From the NCBI GenBank assembly GCA_002682825.1, contig NOKP01000008.1, positions 979,595 to 1,043,594 of the forward strand: a stretch of DNA of 64,000 nt, written 5' to 3'. The stretch comes from Neonectria sp. B-13. Its lineage: Eukaryota; Ascomycota; Sordariomycetes; Hypocreales; Nectriaceae. Under the pieces are notes generated by a model. The model made no database searches, had not been told where the DNA came from, and saw nothing but the letters and a program-made list of their open reading frames with translations. A program made the translations under genes and the position numbers. Shown piece by piece: positions 1 through 9,497 of this stretch; positions within the stretch are counted from its first letter, which is position 1; the number at the start of each line of letters is the position of its first letter.

Positions 1-119
1 GAGTTCATAAGCGCTGGAGGGTGTCTCAACTGGTCCCGTCGTCGCGGAAAAAGGGAGCGGAGAGATTCGCTCGGTATGAATGAGGTCTACAAGGATAGGT
101 TAGTTGGGACACAGGAGCA

Positions 120-1577
120 TCAAGACGTCTGAAATCGTAACTTACAGGGCGGTATATAATTTTCTAGCATTTCAATCACCTGAGGATTGAATCCCCAGTT
201 CCCTTTCCAGTCTGCCATTGTCTTTCCGGCCTTGAAGTGCTCAGCCAGATGATCAGCCCGGCTGGCCCAAGACGCCAAAGAGATTCCGCAGAAACCGCAT
301 CGCGACTCTATCTCTCGGCTGGTGATCTTCCACTGTTTCATCGGCCACTCCATGTATTTTGATGCATGTACCAACTTGAGATGTTGCCGAAGATGGTCTT
401 TTCGATAAAAGGTTCGCTCTTCAGCCGAGCGGTCAAAGCAGGCATCATGGTTGTGCCCACACAAGTGCGACTGATCCGGGCCGGCTTCTCCGCAATAGAC
501 ACACAATAGACCTTTCTCGGGGTGTAAGGCAGTGGGCCCGTCCGGTGAACACATCCATTCCTCGAGCGAGAGATGTAGTGACTTTTCGTGTCGTTGCCAA
601 TCATACTTCGTCTTGAATGTCTCGGTACAAAACGTACATTGGTACATGTTAGCGTGGAATAGGCTCAGGCGGGTGCTCTCCTGCCGCTTAGCAGCTGGCC
701 GTCGTCTCCGCCGGTTGAAGTTCTGTTTTAGGAGGTCGAGGGATCTAAGCGAGTTGCGGGAATTGTGAGAATAGGCAGAAGTGTGCGACGCCGAGTTCAT
801 GCTCGAATGCGAGGTGTCCACACTGCTAGCGGATGAAGCGTTCCCGGAAGACCTCCCTGATGTGCGCAGACGACTCGGAGCGGACGAGGCGGCTACGGCG
901 CGAGAAATGTCAGAGGCTGCAGCGGCTTCATGTTCAGGCGGTGAGATTTCCCATCGCTGTAGAGGGTTCATGGTTGCGAAAGGGGCGGGCGTCGCGCGTC
1001 GCGGCGGGATATCGATGGGCGTATGTCCGGTCGATGTCGGCTCAGAGTATCCCCGAACAAGCAGCGAGGATGAGAGGGAGGGTTGAAACTTGGAGCGTCG
1101 CCTCGCGTTGACGAGCCAGTTGGTTACTTGTCGCTTGCTGAGACCTGTCTGGTGCTGGAGAAGCTCGACGTCTTCGGCGGTGGTGTAGGGGTGTTCTTCA
1201 TGACCCGCCAGCCAACTTCTCAATATCCTTACCGCGCTGGAAGAGAAACGAGAGCCAATTTTTGGTGGTATTCCGGTCCCGTGGCTTTGAAGCTTACTCG
1301 GAGATATGGTGCCTCCAGAGGGTTGGCCAGCGAAGTCAGTGGCAGGACCTCCTTCACCTAGGGCCTCTGGTGGCGGTAGAAATGTGTCTGCCGCAGTAAA
1401 GCTTGTATCGGCGCCTTCTAACTGCTGCTGCATCCAACTGAAGGAGTCATCGGTGTCGGAGTTGTGGGCAAAGTCATGGTTGTAGGTGAAGTCCGCGTCT
1501 GGGGTGGAGAGCCTACTAGTAGTAGGGAAGCCAAGAACAGGCTCTTGTATGCTGTCCCAGCTCAAGGGGTCAGCCAT
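120..1577 (-). CDS. Homeobox (TALE/KN-type) plus C2H2 zinc-finger transcription factor
   Basis: This intact single-exon gene encodes 485 residues and starts at an ATG at 1577. Residues about 106-164 form a homeodomain whose third helix carries VTNWLVNARRR, the WFxNxR-type recognition helix of the KN/TALE class. The serine- and arginine-rich middle is followed by three Cys/His segments. One at 312-335 is a classic C2H2 finger (CTFC then H..H). A second at about 358-405 is expanded by a loop, and a third lies at 425-447. The protein is presumably a nuclear DNA-binding regulator. Homeobox plus C2H2 proteins of this layout are known in filamentous ascomycetes. I see no intron and no acidic activation domain beyond the Asp/Glu/Ser-rich first 100 residues. 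The target genes are unknown. The downstream neighbour is tail-to-head on the same strand, so no operon-like link is implied. Confidence 0.85.
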   Translation of the reverse strand: MADPLSWDSIQEPVLGFPTTSRLSTPDADFTYNHDFAHNSDTDDSFSWMQQQLEGADTSFTAADTFLPPPEALGEGGPATDFAGQPSGGTISPSKLQSHGTGIPPKIGSRFSSSAVRILRSWLAGHEEHPYTTAEDVELLQHQTGLSKRQVTNWLVNARRRSKFQPSLSSSLLVRGYSEPTSTGHTPIDIPPRRATPAPFATMNPLQRWEISPPEHEAAAASDISRAVAASSAPSRLRTSGRSSGNASSASSVDTSHSSMNSASHTSAYSHNSRNSLRSLDLLKQNFNRRRRRPAAKRQESTRLSLFHANMYQCTFCTETFKTKYDWQRHEKSLHLSLEEWMCSPDGPTALHPEKGLLCVYCGEAGPDQSHLCGHNHDACFDRSAEERTFYRKDHLRQHLKLVHASKYMEWPMKQWKITSREIESRCGFCGISLASWASRADHLAEHFKAGKTMADWKGNWGFNPQVIEMLENYIPPCKLRFQTS

Positions 1578-2542
1578 GTTTCGCGATCCTTACGGCTACG
1601 TAAGTATCCGGTTAATTCTTCGTGTCAAAAGTTTATTCGATGTCAACTGCCTGAGGCGAAAGGCGTGCCCGAGTAAGTGTGGACGATTTGAAAAGCCGGC
1701 CGATGTTTGGTGGGCGATGACAGGTTACTGGGGTGGTTGTCAAAACTGTCACCAAAGGGCGGAAGGCCGATCCATAATTATAATTATCTTCTAGACTAGC
1801 AAGCTTTACCCTAAAGCACGCTCGATAATTCGCTAGTATTCGTATCGGGGATGGTCCACTTTGCCTTACTTAGATAGGTCTAGTCCTGATGGACTTGACA
1901 TTCAACTCGATGTAGCTAGCTACTTTACTGCCTGAGGCAGCAAAGGCTATAGTCTATTCAGGAGAGAGAGGCACGCTTCCTTCATCTACGTCTCGGACCT
2001 CTAGACCAAAGGAACCCATAATAAGTGGTAGCAATTGTTTGTTCTGATCTGATCTCAACAAAATGCTCTAAGCAACCAAGCACGGGACGAAAGCTTCCAC
2101 TTGTGTCTTACGTCAAAGTCGACCATGAAAAGGTCGAGTAGGACAACGGTTACCGCGATCAGAATAAGCAATTAATACCACTTGTTTTCGGTCTTTATGG
2201 TCCAGAGGTCTGATTTGTAGGTGTGGGAAGCGTGCTTCTCTCTCTTATCCTAGGGAGCTCCTGTCCCCGATTTACGCTGAATATAACCTGAACTACCTGG
2301 CCAATCCATGCATGTAATATAAATCGTTTCCAAATCACTGTTCATCTACTAAGTATATCAGTTCAATGAAGTTTTTGGCCTGTGTAGATAGCTCTCTCTC
2401 TAGTATCATGCCGTGCCGAGCTACCGTGTTCACTGCACTACCTTACAATCTTCATCCGTCAGCGTCCATGTCTCCAAGAACCTCCCAGTTGAATATACTC
2501 GACTAATGTCCACGGCCGAACCATGTCGTCAGACGAAGTAGC
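1578..2542. other. Intergenic region with an imperfect inverted repeat
   Basis: No coding frame with family resemblance is visible. The stretch is the promoter side of the homeobox gene and the 3' side of the C2H2 regulator. It contains the roughly 20 bp inverted repeat 1961-1980 / 2226-2245, annotated separately. Confidence 0.6.
1961..2245. repeat. Imperfect inverted repeat pair, possible small TIR element
   Basis: The 20-mer at 1961-1980 ends in GCACGCTTCC. The reverse complement of 2226-2245 carries the same ending preceded by the same GAGAGAGA purine run, with one or two mismatches. The span is 285 bp, about the size of a short non-autonomous transposon. No clear target-site duplication was found, so this may be a chance pairing of purine-rich sequence. 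Confidence 0.3.
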
Positions 2543-5208
2543 TCATCGAGTCAACCCTACCAAGCCCTCAAGTACCTTAGTTGCCTCGTACGCAGCTGTC
2601 CAACGGATAGTCTTTAGGTATTTAGCAACTTCAACAGCCAAGCCATGCGTGCAGCATTCTGTTGGCCTCTTGCTGTCTCCCATGAGGGTCAGCGACGCCA
2701 TTTGGGAAACGGTGTTGGTCATTGAAGCCTTGGAGGTTCCCGTCATATCCACGGCCTGCATGTAATCGTGGTTACAGACCACTCCGTCGCTTGAGAAGTG
2801 CTGGAAAGCCCAGCACGTCAGGGCGCCAATGTACAAGCACCAGGGATAGTGAAAGGCACCTGTGTCGTCCCATGATTGAAGTTTTAGCAGGCCATCGCGG
2901 AACATCTGCGCTGCGTGCCAGGCAGCGTGGGCTGCAGACTTTGGACTTTTTTGTACCCATTGCTCAACTAGCTGGGTGCTCTCAATGCGGTCCTCAGAAG
3001 TCACCATATGGCCGAAGACGGCCTTCGCTCCCGCCGCAATCTGTAAATTTCGTACATCAGTGTTGACGATGATGTGAGCGGTGTGGTACAGGGCTAGCAG
3101 AGCGACTGTGTTCTTCTCGAAATCGGCATGTTTAGACCTAATACGGATGCTCTGGACCGTCTCGATCGAATATGCATCATAGCGAGCCTTCCATACATCC
3201 AGGGCATGCATCATCTGAAGTCTCCACAGCGGCCAGTGCTGATCATCTTCCTTGGCCTCGTTGATAAATATCGACCGATTATTGAAGTGCACCATGTCGT
3301 TGCACATGGACATGAGTCCGTGGAGTAAAAAGGTTAATGGCAGTGTGCTGAGAGTTTCAGATTGCAGAATGTCATTACCCTCAACGAGACTTTGCACGAC
3401 ATCGTTAAACTTAGGTTGTTGATCATGTAGAGTGACCAATGTCTTCCAATCGACTTCACTGCTTGCCTCCCAAAGCTCGTTGGAGCACGGTAGATGGACA
3501 TTGATGGATTGTGTTGACATGCTCGGCATGAAGGAGAAACAGGAGACATTCTGGGTGTCCCACATAAATACGAATAGGATTAACCTAGTATGTTGTTAGC
3601 AACAAGATAGTATTAGCCGGCGATCTAAAGCTAGGTTTTGTACCTCTTATACTGCTCGGCGTAAGCAAATACCTGCCAATCCTCGTGATGGTGCGTCAGG
3701 GAGTCCGGAAGAGCGATCCTAGCTCTGACGTGATATCGTGATAGTCTCCGGATAGCCTATATTTATGGCACTCAGGTCAAAGCCAATCATGAGACATCAT
3801 TGTTGCGATACTTACATTGAATAGTAGCGTATGAATGAGAATTGCATTTTCTCTCTGGTACGGTCCAGCTCGGTACATGCCGTAGCATTCCAAGACAAGG
3901 AAGGCTTGAAGTGTTGCTAAATCCGGCATTGGAATACTAATTAGGCCGCTGAGGATGTGCGGAATCACTGCATCGTACAGGCAAACCGAAAGCTGATGCG
4001 ACTCGCGGGATCCATACGTGGCACCCATGATAAGCATCGCCAAGAGAACCATGGGGCTGGCAATGTTGGCGTCAAAGGTAGCTGAGTGAATCAAAGGGTA
4101 CTCTGTGTTGAAGTCTCTGAAGAAAAAATCCAGATCGCCTTGCATTTTTGCCAGTGTAAGATCAGCAGTTTGCTCGTCCACAAGGGCTCCATCCGGGTGC
4201 ACGGGGCGTATGTCTGATATGTAGCTGAGAATCTCTTGTCGCTTTGTAGAGGAAAGCTGAGAGCCAACTAGGTAGAGGTTCTTCAGCTGGTCGGCGGGAT
4301 CGGACTCCTGGTCAGTTAGTTGATCCTGGATGTGGCCAATGGTATTGGAGTTTTCCAAGCCAGGTGATGAAGGTGATTTGCTCAGAGTAGAAGACAAATG
4401 TGTTGTAGGCTCGTTGACCGAGTCCCGGTTATCAAGACTCAACCCGTTATTATCTAATGCCTCGCTGATGGGTCCAAACTCAGGAGCTAAGCCGTCTACC
4501 TCCAACCAATCCAGCACGCCAAGCGTCTGGGGCGTCTGGGCCAGGATGTTCGGGTCATCCAGGGGGTCATCGGACAGTGTTGACACTCTGAAATGTAACA
4601 AATCGAAAGCCGGGTCATGGTATATGTTTTCCAGTTCTTGCCAGTGATCAAATCCCTCTTCTAAGGGCAGTGGTGATGGTTGTGCTGCCGGCTGCCGGAC
4701 ATCACAACCTGGTATGCCTTTCTCAGAAAATGAGCTGTAGGAATGAATAGCATGGGTGCTGGACGTAGATGGTGTCTCCGAGGGCCGGACGGTCAAGTGA
4801 CTGTCTCTAGTTTCTAATGCCGATAAGTTGGACACTCGTGAACGCTGGCCAAGGGCCCGTCTCCTTTTGGTGCGGAGAATGCCCCTTCCGAGCCCGCCAG
4901 CCAGTCGATCTTTGTGCAAATGTCGGGCCTTGTGCCTTTCTGTTTCAATGTTACGAATGTGTTAGTTTGTTCAGACATAAATGGTAAAATGTCAATTGCA
5001 AGGTCGGGATCCCACCGAGAAGATCGAGCCGTTTGAATGAGGTCTGGCAACGGGCACACGTCCATTGGGTATCTGAATGGTTCAAAGCGTGGCGTTCCAA
5101 GTGCGACGGGCGGCTGAATGACTTCCCACAGCCAGGCTTCAGGCAGCGGTGACGTTTGACGCTGCGCTGCCCGAGCTGCTTCTGTTCCGTTTCATCCTTG
5201 TCACTCAT
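2543..5208 (-). CDS. C2H2 zinc-finger transcription factor with fungal_trans-type regulatory domain
   Basis: Four exons on the minus strand, 5208..5016, 4939..3816, 3756..3644 and 3584..2543, join in frame to give 823 residues. The introns are 76, 59 and 59 bp with GT..AG ends. Two C2H2 fingers lie at residues 22-44 (C-x4-C..H-x3-H) and 51-71 (CARC..H-x3-H); the second finger is completed only after the first splice, which supports it. A long Ser/Pro-rich linker follows. The region from about residue 240 resembles the fungal-specific transcription factor domain (PF04082), including the YKR..FMWDTQ stretch recreated by splicing. An in-frame ATG at 5232 would add eight residues. The gene is divergent from the flavoprotein gene at 5746 with 537 bp between starts, so it may regulate it. 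This is a typical local-regulator architecture; the ligand and targets are unknown. Confidence 0.85.
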
Positions 5209-5745
5209 GGCTGCTGTTGTTCGCAACCGCAATTTGTTTGTATGTAGGAAGTGAAGTCCGCTAAATTACTGCCCTCCACACTAACTTCAACCAAGTGCCG
5301 ATAGTTCCCCGCTAACATCCCTTATCGGATAGCTGTCTCCGACTTCTAAAGAGCAGCTGCGCAGTGACGGATAGTTAGTTTACATTTATCCGTGCTTGTA
5401 CGTACAGAAGCAGCATCTCCGTCCCCATCTTAGATATCCCCACCCTAAGATTGTCCCACTTAACCCACGTCTTTGGCAGGCGTACCACTCTACAGATTGT
5501 AACCCCAAGTATCAGCTTAGCCTGCGAAATACGCCACGAATGGGCCTGGTACAAGTACCATTAGATGCAAAGTATGGGTGGTTCGCCTTTAGCAGGGTGG
5601 GGAAATTCAGTATTGACGCCAGGAAGACCATGGCAGGCTGAACCGAATATATAGTACTTCAAAGGCCGCCCAGTATTGGATACATCAAGGACAAACTACA
5701 GGTCGAGACGACTACAATTGAACAAGCTCCGCTACTACCAACAAC
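5209..5745. promoter_or_regulatory. Divergent promoter between the C2H2 regulator and the flavoprotein
   Basis: This 537 bp region separates two divergently transcribed genes. A TATATA run at 5648-5653 lies about 95 bp upstream of the flavoprotein ATG. No protein-coding frame is evident. Confidence 0.5.
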
Positions 5746-7647
5746 ATGGATTCGAAACCTCGATTTGTCGATGTCATAATCATCGGAACAGGCATGTCTA
5801 GATTGCACTGCACGCGTGTCAATGGTCTAACAACATGGGTACAGGAGTTGGTGGCCTGTCCGCCGCAAAGACCTATCTTGAGATGGAGCCAACCGCCGAC
5901 ATCCTCCTCCTGGAAAAGGTACGTCACAACGTAAATGCGATTCCCCATCAGCAACTAAGCAGCCTAAAGAGAAAGTCCCTTGGGGGTGTTTGGGCGGACG
6001 AAAACTGTTATGATGGGCTTAAAACCAACAACCTCCTGGGAACATACGAATTTACTGATTTTCCCATGGGTGAGAAATACGGACTCAAGGAAGGCTCTCA
6101 TATTCCTGGCTCTGTCCTCCATAGGTACTTGTCGGATTTTGCCGACCATTTCGATATCCTGCACCGAATCCAGTTCGAAACCCATGTTCACGAGATCGAG
6201 AAGGTGGACAAGGGCTGGAAGATTACTACCGAAAGACTAGGATCGCCGGATGGTCCCAATACAACGACGGTCTACAACTGTAACAAACTCATCGTCAGCA
6301 GCGGACTAGCATCCACGCCCAACCCCGTGTCTATCCCCGGTCAGGAGAATTTCGGCAAGCCAATCCTCAACCACGGCCAGCTAAAGGAAGAAGGCCGCCG
6401 CGTGGCCGAAGATCCCTCGGTCAAGTCGGTGACCATCATCGGAGCCTCTAAAACCGGATATGACACTGTGCAGCTCATGGCATCCCACGGAAAACAGGTT
6501 GACTGGATCATCCGCGAGTCGGGTGGCGGCCCCGTGTGGATGTCTCCTCCCTGGGTCAACGTGGGCCCCTTTCGGATGATGCTTGAGCATCTCGCCACCA
6601 TGAGGTTCTTTTCTTGGTTCAGTCCTTGTATTTGGGGTAACTGTGATGGCTTTGGGTGGATCCGAACGCTGCTTCATGGAACCTGGCTTGGGAGATACCT
6701 CGTTCATCATTTTTGGGAGAAGATTCGACAAGACACTGTTCGTGGCAACCGGTACAGAGCAGAACCTGCACTTGCACTTCTTGAACCATATGAGAGGTAA
6801 GTCCTGACACCGTGGTAACTCTTTGAAGCAACCAGCCGCTCATCCCATTCGCGTTACTAGTCTATTTTGGTCTGCCAGAGTCGGCGTCCTAAATTACCCT
6901 GGCAACATTCACGACTATCTACTGTCAGGACAGGTCAAGATTACCAAGAAAGATATATCGTGCCTATCAGAAAATGGGACTGTGCGTCTGAGCGACGGTG
7001 GCAAGTTCCATACCGATGCACTCATTGCCATCACCGGCTGGAAATTAGCCCCAACTGTCAAGTATATGCCCGCTGGCATAGAACGTGGTCTTGGTATTCC
7101 ATGTAGCATTCTGAGCGGATCAGAAGCATCGCTCTGGGAAAGCCTCGACAACGAGGCCGAAAAGGAGATTCTATCTCGGTTTCCCTACCTCGCCAAGCCA
7201 CCAAAGCAAGTCATTCCATACAAGCAGAAGGTCTCGCCATACCGGCTCTACCGGGGCATAGCATCACCAGAGCTCACAGCCCGCAACGACCACTCTATCG
7301 TGTTTATTAAGATGGTCCACAGCACTAGCAACATGATCATTGCCGAGACTCAAGCCCTATGGGCTTATGCTTACCTCAACAACAAGTTCGAGATCGACAG
7401 AACACAAGTGTACAAACAGACGGCATTGACAAGTCGCCATGGCAAGCTACGCTACCCCTGCGGTTTCTCGTCTTGGTATCCGGAGTTTGTGTATGATGCA
7501 ATTCCATACGCCGACATGCTCTTGAGGGACCTTGGAGTTCAAAACAAACGGAAGAGAACCTGGGTAAAGGAGATTTTTGAGGGCTACACAATCCAAGACT
7601 ACATGGGGATAAATCAGGAGTGGATTAAGTCTCAGTTGTCGAACTAG
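5746..7647 (+). CDS. FMO-like FAD-dependent monooxygenase
   Basis: Four exons, 5746..5791, 5845..5918, 5970..6796 and 6861..7647, give 577 residues. The first splice restores the FAD-binding Rossmann motif GTGVGG at residues 14-19, and it needs a GC donor (CAG|GCATGT) at 5792. The second Rossmann motif, GASKTG at about 198-203, fits NAD(P)H binding. The stretch LGGVWADEN after the first beta-alpha-beta unit and the later DALIAITGWK strand are typical of flavin-containing and Baeyer-Villiger-like monooxygenases. The enzyme probably uses FAD and NADPH to oxygenate a small molecule; the substrate cannot be read from sequence. There is no signal peptide. The divergent neighbour is a C2H2 regulator and the next gene is an aldo/keto reductase, so a small metabolic group is possible. 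Exon 2 to exon 3 is also open through the 51 bp intron. Confidence 0.85.
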
Positions 7648-8196
7648 ATCCAAGTACAAGGAGACTTGGGTCAGTAAGATTTGGTATAGCAGTAGGTCAG
7701 TTCTGAATTCAACGCTACGAACTTCGGACCGCGTGGAATTCACTAAGCAAACGCATCCATGATGTTGGGGATTAAGGGCATGTGTGGTCTGGTTCGCAGA
7801 AGCCTTGTCCCAGGACTCTAAGCTCATTCCTCGTTGCTTTCCAATACTGCGCAAGCTCGGTGATACAAGCCACTTAAGTCCGTTTCCTTCCCTCCAAAAT
7901 CACGTCTTGCTTAAAGTTATCGGGAGAATGCACTCGGCGTTCTTCTATTCCGTTTGGTGGACCGGGTTAAGGTAAACTCCGGCCTTGGCTCATCGGGATA
8001 AGGGACACCGGGGCTCATAAGTCCGACCATGCCACATCGAGGATTGGGGGCATCAGAAGCATGCTCGGTTTATGGAAAGTTGCCAGTATATATATGCAAC
8101 GATTATTGGCGCTAAGACTCTCATATCCAGGCCATTGAAGCCATCGCTCAGCTTCTACACAGACAGTTCAGATATCCAACTTCCAAAGCTGTCAAT
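7648..8196. promoter_or_regulatory. Intergenic region with TATA-like promoter of the aldo/keto reductase
   Basis: No gene is seen. A TATATATAT run at 8087-8095 lies about 100 bp before the reductase ATG and is the likely core promoter. Confidence 0.45.
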
Positions 8197-9275
8197 ATGG
8201 CCTTCGTCGATGCTCTCTCTACCACAGGCTACGGCCTACTTGGACTTACATGGCGCCCGAAACAAACACCCGACGAGCAGGCCTTTGCCGCAATGAAGGC
8301 TGCCATAGCAAACGGCGCGACCATCTGGTCTTCATCCTCGCTCTACGGAACGCCGCCTGAGGGGCCAACCGCAGGCCTGACCCTACTACGCCGGTACTTC
8401 GAGAAATACCCCGAAGACGCCCCCAAAGTCACGCTTTTTATTCGGGCGTGTCTCGACGCGAATACCATGTCCTCAACAAATACGCGGGCTGAGGTGCGGG
8501 CCAGCGTCGAGGACTGCAACCGCCTCCTCGGCGGCGCCAAGAAAATGGACATTTTCGGCCCTGCCCGGATGGATCGAAATGTCCCTGTCGAGGAGACCAT
8601 CGGCGCTCTGAAGGAACTTGTAGATGAAGGTCAGATTGGCTCTGTGGGTTTGTCTGAGGTCGGTGCCGAGACGATCAAGAAGGCACACGCCATTTGCCCT
8701 CTGGGCGTCGTTGAGGTTGAGTTCTCGCTCTGGAGCACTGACATCCTCACCAACGGCGTTGCGGCTACCTGTAGAGAGCTGGCAGTTCCGATCCTGGCTT
8801 ACGCACCTCTTGGTTATGGATTCTTATCCGGCCAAGTCAAGAAAGTGGAAGATATTGCTGAAGGCGACATGCGCCGCATGTTGAGTCGTTTCCAGCCAGA
8901 GGTAAGCGAGTGATACATCGACCAGTCGCCACCAGGCGTCTTCATTTAGTTTGAGAAGCAATATGCTGACCTTTACTTGATCAGAACTTCGACAAGAACC
9001 TCGAGTTGGTCGACAAGATCAAGACATTCGCCAAGCAGAGAGGTGTGAGCCCTGCGCAACTCGCGCTTGCGTGGATCCGGGGCCATTCCAACACCGGGAA
9101 CTGTGGTGTAATCATCCCTATTCCGGGAGCAACAGCCGCCGAGCGAGTTGAAGAGAACTGCAATGAAGTTTTACTCTCGGTAGGGGAGAAGGAGGAGCTG
9201 GATAGGGTTCTGGCATCGTTCAAAGTTTCAGGGGGCCGACAAATTGACGCCCTGGAGCATCAGCTCTGGGGCTAA
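8197..9275 (+). CDS. Aldo/keto reductase, pyridoxal-reductase-like subgroup
   Basis: Two exons, 8197..8901 and 8985..9275, are joined by an 83 bp GT..AG intron and give 331 residues. The fold signatures are GYGLLGLTWR near the N-terminus, GQIGSVGLSEV after helix 4, APLGYGFLSG at about 205 and the C-terminal cofactor loop IIPIPGATAAER. The sequence looks most like fungal Plr1/YakC-type reductases, which reduce pyridoxal with NADPH. The canonical D-Y-K-H catalytic tetrad appears altered. Tyr50 is present, the Asp position reads Ser, the Lys position reads Arg (about residue 83), and the His position reads Ala (GPAR near residue 123). The pyridoxal-reductase-like branch is itself atypical here, so an alignment is needed before calling it inactive. 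It lies 549 bp after the flavoprotein on the same strand. It is cytosolic, with no targeting signal. Confidence 0.85.
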
Positions 9276-9433
9276 TGGATAATCTCTCAGATAGTCTATG
9301 TTCATCAAACTTTAGAAGCAACGGATTGTCACAGAATCTGCGTCGTCAATGGAACTGGCGCTCTGCATGAAGCAAACCCGGTGTTGTAACTAGGAACAAC
9401 AGGATCTGATGCTCAACGAGTGGGTCCGTTTCT

Positions 9434-9497
9434 ATACTTAGGTGTCAACGGAAACTGGTCATATTTAGTCTAATGATCAACTGCAACACCTAAGTAT
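9434..9497. repeat. 12 bp perfect inverted repeat (hairpin)
   Basis: ATACTTAGGTGT at 9434-9445 is matched by its exact reverse complement at 9486-9497, separated by 40 bp. It lies about 160 bp beyond the reductase stop codon. It could be an RNA hairpin in the 3' region or a transposon footprint. Confidence 0.45.
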
